Assembly (NCBI GenBank): GCA_016200595.1
Contig: JACQEL010000718.1
Location: 1 to 7,964, forward strand
Direction of reading: 5' to 3'
Origin: Deltaproteobacteria bacterium
GTDB lineage: Bacteria > Desulfobacterota > Binatia > Bin18
DNA: 7,964 bases
The position numbers and the translations under genes are program-made. Positions 1-5,156 of the stretch are shown here, in pieces. The notes under the pieces were generated by a model. The model did no database searches. It had not been told where the DNA came from and worked only from the letters and a program-made list of their open reading frames with translations. How positions within the stretch are numbered: the first letter of the stretch is position 1; the number at the start of each line of letters is the position of its first letter.

Positions 1-675
1 GTCGAAGCGATCAAGAAGATCGTGGCGAACGCTTCCGGAGTGCAGCGTGAGTTACTGGTGGAGTGCTTGCATGACACGGTCTTGCAGAAAGGGTTCGGGT
101 GTCAGCCGCGAGTGTTGGACGACCTGCGCCGGGCGGTACTGGAGCAGCGGCGTGTGGCGGTTCGTTACGTTCCGGCGCAAGCCGAGGCGCCGAAGGAATA
201 CACGCTCGACCCTTATCAGATCTATTTTAAACGTCGCGCTCTGTACCTCGATGCCTATTACCCTGAGGCCGGTGCGTACCGGGTGTTTCGCATCAACCGC
301 GTCTCCGCCGTGCAGTTCACGGGGGTGGGCTTCACCCGCCACGCGGACTACAACTTCGCCCAACGCCATCGTCACTCATTCAGTGTGTTTGTCGGTGACA
401 CCGTGCAACGAGTGCGAGTGCGCTTTACCAAGCGTATCGCCCCTTTCATCCGCGAAGTCTGCTGGCATCATTCTCAGCAACTCGCTGAAGAGCCAGACGG
501 CAGCCTGTTGTTTGAGGTCGAGGTCAACGACCCGCGCGAAGTCGGCTGGTGGGTGCTGCAGTGGGGTGCAGAGGCGGAAGTGTTGGAGCCGGAGAGTTTA
601 CGGCAGGAGCTAGGTAAGACGGCACAACGGTTGGTGGGGTTGTATGAAAGAAGGGCAGGGAATGAAGAACAATGA
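1..675 (+). CDS. WYL-domain transcriptional regulator, C-terminal part (5' truncated by window edge)
   Basis: This is the ligand-sensing half of a WYL-family regulator. The frame is open from base 1 with no stop upstream of the GTG at 22, so the true start and the expected N-terminal DNA-binding helix-turn-helix lie outside the window. The WYL core is visible in the run YQIYFKRRALYLDAYYPE (about residues 74-91 of the visible part), where LYL stands in for WYL, followed by the typical YRVFRINRV strand. A WCX-type C-terminal extension follows, with VRVRFTKRIAPFIREV and a late DPREVGWWVLQWG segment. WYL proteins are common at CRISPR and other defence loci, and one is known beside a cyanobacterial I-D locus, where it represses cas expression. 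Here it lies about 1.8 kb before the cas operon, with small genes between, so a role in controlling that operon is inference. The family call is firm; the target is unknown. Confidence 0.85.
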   Translation, partial: VEAIKKIVANASGVQRELLVECLHDTVLQKGFGCQPRVLDDLRRAVLEQRRVAVRYVPAQAEAPKEYTLDPYQIYFKRRALYLDAYYPEAGAYRVFRINRVSAVQFTGVGFTRHADYNFAQRHRHSFSVFVGDTVQRVRVRFTKRIAPFIREVCWHHSQQLAEEPDGSLLFEVEVNDPREVGWWVLQWGAEAEVLEPESLRQELGKTAQRLVGLYERRAGNEEQ

Positions 676-712
676 TAGGGATGATGCTATGGAGTAACTA
701 GGAGAGTAGCCA

Positions 713-1009
713 ATGCCCAAGAAAAAGAATGTACGACGTGCGCAGACGACAAGGACGCCGGGAACGGAGCGATCCCTGAGAAGACCTTCTCGTCGTGTGT
801 TCGAGCGGCTGCGAGGCTGGGAACGGAACCACAAAGGTCAGATTGCCGCTATTGATATGGAGTCAGAGGAAATCTTTCTGGGAAAAGATGTAGTAGAGGC
901 GACGCTTAACGGGTGGAAGAAGTATCCCGGACGGCCCTTCTATTTCGTGCGCATTGGCTATCCGACCGTTCATAGCCGCCACGGAGGGTTACGGAAGCGA
1001 GAAACTTGA
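713..1009 (+). CDS. Small basic conserved hypothetical protein (98 aa)
   Basis: I cannot assign a function. The start is supported by AGGAGAG at 700-706, six bases before the ATG. The first 35 or so residues are rich in Lys and Arg (it begins MPKKKNVRRAQ) and look disordered or nucleic-acid binding. The rest is a compact domain, with HKGQIAAIDMESEEIFLGKD (about residues 40-59), then an amphipathic helix with YPGRPFYFVRIGYP, and a Gly/Arg-rich tail. From memory, this G-x-I/V-A-x-D ... RIG pattern recurs in short uncharacterised bacterial proteins that often sit beside small protease-like or toxin-antitoxin genes; I could not check this. It lies 37 bases after the WYL gene and 15 bases before the next gene, so it may be cotranscribed with either. 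Confidence 0.7.
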   Translation: MPKKKNVRRAQTTRTPGTERSLRRPSRRVFERLRGWERNHKGQIAAIDMESEEIFLGKDVVEATLNGWKKYPGRPFYFVRIGYPTVHSRHGGLRKRET

Positions 1010-1024
1010 GCGGGACGAAACCAT

Positions 1025-1345
1025 ATGGCTCAAGAGAGTACCCGCGATAAGTTGGGTAACGAAATCTATCTAACGGATGAGCGATGGGCGCATATTGTGG
1101 AAACCCACGAAGAGATGATCTTCTATCGGAATCATATTTTTGTGACTTTGCGCACTGGACAACGCCGCCAAGATGCTTTTGACCCCAGCAAGTACAAATA
1201 CACCAAACGGTTCACTGATCTAACAGAAGGGTTTACCCATATCGTTGTCGTTGTGAAATTGACCCAACGCGAAGATGCTCAAGGAACTGAGAGGTCAAAC
1301 AATTTTGTTCTGACCGCTTATCAAGTGTCACGGAGATCAGTATGA
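1025..1345 (+). CDS. Possible toxin, RelE/BECR-like fold (106 aa), first gene of a putative pair
   Basis: The protein opens with ...GNEIYLTDERWAHIVETHEE, then predicted strands including FTHIVVVVKL, and ends with FVLTAYQVS. This layout resembles small bacterial proteins with an 'L-T-D/E-x-R-W-x-H-I-x-x-x-H-P/E-E' start and an '...ITAY' end, often grouped with BECR-fold nucleases (RelE/colicin-like RNases) or DUF4258-like proteins. The conserved His residues H23 and H28, the Arg/Lys-rich middle and the terminal TAY are where such families keep active or fold-critical residues. The ribosome binding site is weak (GGGACG). Its stop overlaps the start of the DUF2283 gene (ATGA), which implies translational coupling and supports a two-gene module. 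The toxin role is inference from size, pattern and pairing; a phage-derived fragment or a plain hypothetical protein remains possible. Confidence 0.55.
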   Translation: MAQESTRDKLGNEIYLTDERWAHIVETHEEMIFYRNHIFVTLRTGQRRQDAFDPSKYKYTKRFTDLTEGFTHIVVVVKLTQREDAQGTERSNNFVLTAYQVSRRSV

Positions 1346-1692
1346 GATCACTGCGGCTTATTTACGATGCAGAGGGAGACATTCTCGACGTGGATTTTCG
1401 CTTGACCGGCGAAAAGCCACAACAAGGGATCGAACTCCATGACAACATCCTAGTCTGGACTGACGCTCAAGGCTCCAGAATCTTGCACCTGATGTTGCTT
1501 TCTTACTCTGCACTGCTCGAACAACCTTCTCTCCCGCTTACCGGATTAAAGAAGTTGCCAGCACAGCAACGAACCAATTTGTTGAGGCTGTTGACCAGCG
1601 AACCGGTGAAACGGTTCCTTGTTTGTCTGGACGAGAAGAAAGTCCGCTTCCGGGTTACAGAGCCAGGGGTGAGAGAGGTCGCAGCGGCGTAA
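1342..1692 (+). CDS. DUF2283-family protein, candidate antitoxin (116 aa)
   Basis: The N-terminal 60 residues match the DUF2283 pattern: LRLIYDAEGDILDVDF (about residues 4-19) corresponds to the family's 'Y-D-x-E-x-D-x-L-x-x' opening. A strand with HDNILVWTDAQGSRI follows, where the family usually has a 'D-G-x-V-x-G-I-E' turn. The remaining 55 residues are helical and end in FLVCLDEKKVRFRVTEPGV, longer than a minimal DUF2283 protein of 60-70 residues. DUF2283 genes are frequently found next to DUF4258-type toxin genes and are regarded as likely antitoxins. Here the ATG overlaps the upstream toxin-like stop by four bases, and GGAG lies about seven bases before it. The toxin-first order is less usual but known in type II modules. 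The family call is good; the antitoxin role is inferred. Confidence 0.65.
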   Translation: MRSLRLIYDAEGDILDVDFRLTGEKPQQGIELHDNILVWTDAQGSRILHLMLLSYSALLEQPSLPLTGLKKLPAQQRTNLLRLLTSEPVKRFLVCLDEKKVRFRVTEPGVREVAAA

Positions 1693-2007
1693 TAGAGTAA
1701 GGACGAGCCGAGAAACGATGGAGAGGCATGGCGTACCGCACCCAGGCAAAGACGTTGAGGTATGGATTCCCTTTCTTCTTGCGGAAAAGGATTAGGGTAT
1801 AGAACCGTATGGGAGTATCACAAGTTGTCTATCGCACTCGATCTTCACGGTCATCAATGATTTTGTAGAGAGCGTCCCGATATGGTCACCCGAGGACAAA
1901 TTGTGATCAACAAACCAGAATGCGGACTGAAATGCAAATCCCCTCTCCCCTTGTGGGAGAGGGCTAGGGTGAGGGGGCGTATGGCTATAATACGCCTACT
2001 GATCGCC
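1693..2007. other. Intergenic stretch without a credible gene
   Basis: About 315 bases lie between the DUF2283 stop and the end of the convergent UPF0175 gene. The only structured element is the GC-rich hairpin repeat at 1941-1977. No reading frame has both a plausible start signal and protein-like composition. A minus-strand frame over about 1660-1890 reads fairly protein-like but is broken by an in-frame TAG and lacks a start, so it is at best a gene remnant. No CRISPR-type direct repeats and no clear U-tract terminator were seen. Confidence 0.6.
1941..1977. repeat. REP-like palindromic intergenic repeat
   Basis: A perfect 9-bp inverted repeat, CCCTCTCCC at 1941-1949 and GGGAGAGGG at 1955-1963, encloses a 5-base loop (CTTGT). 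It is followed by CTAGGGTGAGGGGG. This 'CCCTCTCCC...GGGAGAGGGCTAGGGTGAGGG' unit is a well-known dispersed intergenic element in many proteobacterial and environmental genomes, and its translation gives the familiar spurious peptide PLTLALS-KGRG. It sits just past the 3' end of the UPF0175 gene, the usual place for REP elements. It may block exonucleases or dampen readthrough, but there is no U-tract to make it a standard intrinsic terminator. Only one copy is seen in the window. Confidence 0.75.
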
Positions 2008-2274
2008 TCATGCGGCGGTTCGTTGCGCAGTGGCGATTTCTGCTGCGGCGTCTTCAGCCGATAGGTCGAAAGCTGGGATTCTTCGTGTAGCCAAGGCATC
2101 GAGGAAATCCAAGCGATTCATACCGGCGAGCCTGGCCGCTTGCCCGAGAGAGAGACGTCTCTCCTGTAGATAATGAATCGCGGTGATTAAACCCATCTCT
2201 TGCGAAAGCTCAGCTGGCTGCTCGCGAAGGGCAACGAGTAAATCATTGGGCATATCTATTGAAATGTTTGGCAT
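2008..2274 (-). CDS. UPF0175-family small protein, antitoxin-like (88 aa)
   Basis: The protein begins MPNISIDMPNDLLVAL, a short ribbon-like strand, then a helix with LSQEMGLITAIHYLQERRLSLGQAARLAGMNRLDFLDALATRRIP (two stretches, about residues 24-67), and ends in an acidic and Ala-rich tail. The 'R-x-L-S-L-G-Q-A-A-x-L-A-G-M-x-R-x-x-F' block is the hallmark of UPF0175, a helix-turn-helix-like family usually paired with a DUF3368 PIN-domain toxin. I start it at the ATG at 2274, preceded by AAAGGGCT; a TTG 33 bases further upstream is also open but has a poorer context. The expected toxin gene downstream (toward 1700) is missing, replaced by the hairpin repeat. It is transcribed divergently from the cas operon. 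An orphan antitoxin or a stand-alone regulator are both possible. Confidence 0.75.
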   Translation of the reverse strand: MPNISIDMPNDLLVALREQPAELSQEMGLITAIHYLQERRLSLGQAARLAGMNRLDFLDALATRRIPAFDLSAEDAAAEIATAQRTAA

Positions 2275-2308
2275 AGCCCTTTGCCTTTGGATTTGTTTTT
2301 GGGTCAAG

Positions 2309-2363
2309 CCCCTACGGGGAGACTCTCCTAAAACACTCAGATTTTTTCAATTCCCTACGAGGG
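2309..2363. promoter_or_regulatory. Pair of short inverted repeats sharing CCCTACG, possible operator
   Basis: Two small palindromes lie between the divergent UPF0175 and cas transcription units: CCCCTACGGGG at 2309-2319 and CCCTACGAGGG at 2353-2363. Both have CCC arms, a TACG/ACG centre and GGG arms, with centres about 44 bases apart, roughly four helical turns. Two similar palindromes in a regulatory gap could be a binding site for a dimeric regulator such as the nearby WYL protein or the UPF0175 product. This rests on pattern only; short GC arms can arise by chance. Confidence 0.3.
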
Positions 2364-2371
2364 TGCGCGTA

Positions 2372-2380
2372 ACTATAGCA
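2372..2380 (-). promoter_or_regulatory. Possible extended -10 promoter for the UPF0175 gene
   Basis: On the minus strand the sequence reads TGCTATAGT, an extended -10 element (TG-n-TATAGT, 5 of 6 matches to TATAAT). No good -35 box lies at the right distance (the best is TTTTCC), which extended -10 promoters tolerate. It would start transcription near 2365, giving a leader of about 90 bases to the ATG at 2274. Weakly supported. Confidence 0.3.
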
Positions 2381-2410
2381 GCCAGGGAGGACAAGGAAAA
2401 TAATAGCAGC

Positions 2411-2439
2411 TTGACAGCAAAGGAAAGAAAAGGTAGAAA
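2411..2439 (+). promoter_or_regulatory. Sigma70-type promoter for the cas operon
   Basis: A perfect -35 box TTGACA (2411-2416) is followed by a 17-base spacer and TAGAAA (2434-2439), which matches 4 of 6 bases of TATAAT. The surrounding 2390-2480 stretch is A-rich, unlike the flanking genes. Transcription would begin near 2446, about 35 bases before the first ATG at 2481. No other equally good promoter was found before cas10d, so the 77-aa gene and the cas genes probably form one transcript. Confidence 0.6.
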
Positions 2440-2480
2440 ATCTCCGTTAATTATGAAAACACTAGATTAACAGAGAAAAT

Positions 2481-2714
2481 ATGATCTCACCTAGATTGAT
2501 CTCTCGCTTAACTGAAGCAGAACAACTCATAGAGCAAGAAATCGCAGAAGGAACAGTCTCTCATCTTCGGGATATTCAAGCAGACCTCCAGTGCTCCTTC
2601 GATGATCTCAACGTCCAGTCCGAGCTACGGTCGAAGATTATGGGTCTTTTAGAAGAGCACATTGTGTACGAAGAGCAAAGGTGTATCGCGTCCTGGGACG
2701 AGGATGAATCATAG
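2481..2714 (+). CDS. Small acidic helical protein leading the cas operon (77 aa), unknown function
   Basis: I do not recognise this protein. It has 18 Asp/Glu against 6 Arg/Lys, so a strongly negative net charge, and is almost wholly helical by eye: helices at about residues 3-23 (ISRLTEAEQLIEQEIAEG), 24-38 and 45-68, ending in the acidic tail WDEDES. Two Cys (C38, C68) are not arranged as a metal site. The ATG at 2481 lies about 35 bases after the predicted transcription start, with a weak AGAG ribosome site. It ends 21 bases before cas10d, so it is the first gene of the operon. It could be an accessory subunit, a regulator, or a DNA-mimic-like protein; the charge alone does not decide this. 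It is a better coding candidate than anything on the other strand, given its position and spacing. Confidence 0.6.
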   Translation: MISPRLISRLTEAEQLIEQEIAEGTVSHLRDIQADLQCSFDDLNVQSELRSKIMGLLEEHIVYEEQRCIASWDEDES

Positions 2715-2735
2715 CAAACCTGAGCAGGCGTAAAT

Positions 2736-5138
2736 ATGAACCATGAAGCGATATACAAGGCCGCTGCATCTGCGGCGGCTGCTCTTGCAGATGGGAGGCA
2801 GCCGCAAGAATCCTGGCTTCAAGCGATTGCCTGGCAGCTTCAGCGTGGTAGCCCGACTGAGCAAAAAGCCTTTGAGGCATTCTTGCGTGACTTTGGGCAG
2901 CCTCGTTTGCTCCGCCTCGTATCACGAATTTCAAACGAAGTCTGGGAAATTCCTGCCTTTCCTGATCCTTCCGGAGAAATCCTCAGCCTCTATAAACCTC
3001 CTCTTCCTGGAGAAACCCAGGCCCGTTTGGCTTATGAGTGCTTTCTTGGCGGATTCCTGGCTTACCTCCAGCGGACACACTGTATCTGTACTCTTCGAGA
3101 GACCCCTGCTCATGTCACACTTTTCGTCCCACAGGGGAGGGCTTTCGGCCTAGAAGACGCTTGGCAGAAGTATGTTCAAGATGCCTTTTCACGTCGAGGG
3201 CTGACTGAGAATTTTGTCCTCCTTCTCAACTCTGTCCAGCTTGCCGGACGTGGGTTCGGTGTCCTTGATGTTCCTGTTGTTTCTGAAGAACAGAAACAGG
3301 TCCTGGCTGGTTTCTATTTGGCTGCGATTCAACAAGTTGAGCGACGCTTGCGTTGGCGGGAGAGCCAGATTGGCGAAGTCGAGAGGACGATAACGAGAGC
3401 TTCCCTGACGGTAAAGGAAAGAAGCCAGTCTGAGAAAAAGCTTAAAGCTCTCCAAGATAAACAGCAGGAAGAGATCGACAAGTATCAGAATGCCTTTGCG
3501 AAAACTCTCGCGGGACTTCTGGATAAAGAGGAGAAAGCGCTACTGAGGGCTACCAAAAGGAAGTCGGCAAAAGCAAAACGAACACCGCAGACAACGGAGG
3601 CTGAGGAAGGACTAAACGCAGAGGAATTTTCTGCCAGTATTCGCAAGGAGCGCATCGAACCAATGCACAAGTTGCTCAACGAGACTAAAGGTGATCCGTT
3701 CCGCTTTCTTGAGAAGGATCAAGCTGTTCGACCGAGCGTTTTCGCGCCAATCGTGCAAGCGGCAGAACGTTTTACTGAGCGAGCTGGGAATCAACTTGCA
3801 ACAACTGTGGGTGTGAAGTTCGCCGGTGTCGCCTTGGCAATGTACCGCCTTCTCGATAGTTCCATTTCGTTTACCCGAATTCCCACTCTTTTTTCTTCTG
3901 TTGAGCAAACGCTCATTGGGCGTTCTGCTGGAGATGCCTCTGGAGAATGGTGCTACTCGTGTGGCAAGGCCCTTGGAAGAAAAGAATCCTCCTACGAGGT
4001 ACGTCGGTTACTCTTCTCCTCGCCGGACCAGCGCCCGCAATCAGGCTCAGCATCTGTTCGGCCAAAGGCGTGTGCCACCTGTGCGGCCATTGCTCTTACA
4101 TGTCCACTGAAGCTCAGCGATAAAAATGTGATCGTACGGCTTGATCCGAGAGATCAAACAGCGGGGACGGCGGACTACCTCCGTAACTATTGTCGCATGT
4201 TGACCATTGGTACGCTGAACACGTCAGCGGGCCGGTATCTTTCTCTTGTCTGCACAGAACGTACGGCAAAAGGGGTCTTGGCGAGTACACGCATGGGGCA
4301 AGTAGTGTATGCGATTGCCAAACTTGGATTGGAACTACCACCCGATGTCTTTCACGATTTCAAGGTAACGCTTATCACAAATGGTTCTGAAATCTCCCTT
4401 GATTCAGCCCTGCTGTTTGCCGCTGCTGGATTCCTGCGGGGATATGGGCAGCGGATCATTGTTGGTGGGGACTTAAACGCTACCCTTGGCAAGGCCGTGC
4501 GCTACATGCAAGCCAACGTGTTCTACGCTGCAGAATACACAATCCTTGCTGATGGCGCTTCGTTCAGGGATGAAATCAGCCTGGAGCACCATCGCAAGGG
4601 CTTATGGAAGTTTCTCAAAAAATTAGGGGAGGAAAATATGACAAGAAACGGTGAGCAGCGTGCGAAATTTTACGGAGATGTAGCAGCCTTGAGCGGACTC
4701 CTGTACGGCTTCTGTGCCGTTCTGAGAAATAAGATTCGTCAAGACCCAGAGCAGGCAGAAAAAGACATCAAGCGGATTTTGAGTAAGGCGATAGAGTATG
4801 TGGACGACAGTCCAGCCTTTTTTACCTACACAGCGATCACTAACAAGCTCTCTTCCGAAGATGCACGATTATACAAGGATCCTCGTCACCACTTCCTCTA
4901 CGATCAAGTGAATTCGCTTTTGGTTGACTTAGGGCTCGATGATCGAGAAAAGCGGGAGGAAGCTTCCTCCTATCTTCAGCTCTACTTCGACGACATCACC
5001 AAGGCGTACACCCACTTTAGCTACAGCCAAGATTACAAGGGAGAAAGAGAATGGAAGGAATTTCTCTATCAAGTGAAGCTCTCGCTCTACTCACGGTTCC
5101 CCGAGTGCTTCGCCAGCGGTGAGGACAAGGGCAAATAA
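2736..5138 (+). CDS. cas10d: Cas10d (Csc3)-like large subunit of a type I-D CRISPR effector, HD-less (800 aa)
   Basis: This is the likely large subunit of the crRNA-guided surveillance complex, which in I-D systems contacts the PAM and target DNA. A zinc ribbon is formed by C406-x2-C409 (WCYSCGK) and C446-x2-C449 (CATCAA), with C456 nearby, as in Cas10-type proteins. Residues about 199-300 form a long charged coiled-coil-like segment and a Lys/Arg-rich linker (KRKSAKAKR). A GGDL motif at 577-580 recalls the palm-domain GGDD, but the second Asp is lost, consistent with the inactive palm of Cas10d. The C-terminal 166 residues are helical. Known Cas10d proteins carry an N-terminal HD nuclease and run to roughly 1000 residues; here the first 200 residues have no H...HD motif, and the protein is shorter to match. 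Identification leans on the zinc ribbon, the size and the downstream csc2-csc1. A weak ribosome site (GAGCAGG) precedes the ATG. Confidence 0.75.
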   Translation: MNHEAIYKAAASAAAALADGRQPQESWLQAIAWQLQRGSPTEQKAFEAFLRDFGQPRLLRLVSRISNEVWEIPAFPDPSGEILSLYKPPLPGETQARLAYECFLGGFLAYLQRTHCICTLRETPAHVTLFVPQGRAFGLEDAWQKYVQDAFSRRGLTENFVLLLNSVQLAGRGFGVLDVPVVSEEQKQVLAGFYLAAIQQVERRLRWRESQIGEVERTITRASLTVKERSQSEKKLKALQDKQQEEIDKYQNAFAKTLAGLLDKEEKALLRATKRKSAKAKRTPQTTEAEEGLNAEEFSASIRKERIEPMHKLLNETKGDPFRFLEKDQAVRPSVFAPIVQAAERFTERAGNQLATTVGVKFAGVALAMYRLLDSSISFTRIPTLFSSVEQTLIGRSAGDASGEWCYSCGKALGRKESSYEVRRLLFSSPDQRPQSGSASVRPKACATCAAIALTCPLKLSDKNVIVRLDPRDQTAGTADYLRNYCRMLTIGTLNTSAGRYLSLVCTERTAKGVLASTRMGQVVYAIAKLGLELPPDVFHDFKVTLITNGSEISLDSALLFAAAGFLRGYGQRIIVGGDLNATLGKAVRYMQANVFYAAEYTILADGASFRDEISLEHHRKGLWKFLKKLGEENMTRNGEQRAKFYGDVAALSGLLYGFCAVLRNKIRQDPEQAEKDIKRILSKAIEYVDDSPAFFTYTAITNKLSSEDARLYKDPRHHFLYDQVNSLLVDLGLDDREKREEASSYLQLYFDDITKAYTHFSYSQDYKGEREWKEFLYQVKLSLYSRFPECFASGEDKGK
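4626..4640 (+). promoter_or_regulatory. Internal ribosome binding site and start codon inside cas10d
   Basis: GGGGAGG at 4626-4632 is followed by AAAAT and an ATG at 4638-4640 that is in frame with cas10d (codon 635). It is a much stronger Shine-Dalgarno than the one in front of cas10d itself. It decides the start of the predicted Cas11d product. Confidence 0.7.
4638..5138 (+). CDS. cas11d: Cas11d small subunit, translated from an internal start within cas10d (166 aa)
   Basis: In studied I-D systems the small subunit Cas11d is not a separate gene; it is made by translation starting inside the 3' part of cas10d and lines the belly of the complex, binding the non-target strand. Here an in-frame ATG at codon 635 follows the strong site GGGGAGG. 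The product would be 166 residues, begins MTRNGEQRAKFYGDVAALSG, and is predicted to be almost all helical, with the size expected of a Cas11 subunit. No separate small-subunit gene is present between cas10d and cas3', which fits this arrangement. The position, frame and ribosome site are seen directly; production of the protein is inferred from the family. Confidence 0.65.
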   Translation: MTRNGEQRAKFYGDVAALSGLLYGFCAVLRNKIRQDPEQAEKDIKRILSKAIEYVDDSPAFFTYTAITNKLSSEDARLYKDPRHHFLYDQVNSLLVDLGLDDREKREEASSYLQLYFDDITKAYTHFSYSQDYKGEREWKEFLYQVKLSLYSRFPECFASGEDKGK

Positions 5139-5156
5139 GAAAGGAGGACAAAAGAG

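Noticed and set aside
22..675. GTG at 22 as start of the WYL gene
   Set aside because: The frame is open to base 1 and the protein lacks the expected N-terminal DNA-binding domain, so it continues upstream.
1660..1890. Minus-strand protein-like frame (YRDALYKIIDDREDRVR, then after a TAG, FRKKKGNPYLNVFAW)
   Set aside because: It is broken by an in-frame TAG, has no start signal and overlaps the end of the DUF2283 gene. A degraded toxin gene is conceivable, but I cannot support it.
1941..1977. Hairpin as intrinsic terminator
   Set aside because: The stem is strong, but no run of T follows on either strand.
1882..2099. Reading frames on both strands across 1882-2099 (for example the peptide PLTLALSHKGRG)
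   Set aside because: This peptide is the well-known spurious translation of the dispersed GC-rich hairpin repeat; there is no ribosome site, and the minus-strand frame overlaps the real UPF0175 gene.
2275..2307. Longer UPF0175 start at the TTG at 2307
   Set aside because: The ATG at 2274 has a better ribosome site, and the family alignment begins right after it; the extra residues are polar and unlike the family.
4461..4475. Active cyclase/polymerase site in the large subunit
   Set aside because: GGDL lacks the second catalytic Asp, and I-D large subunits are not known to make cyclic oligonucleotides.
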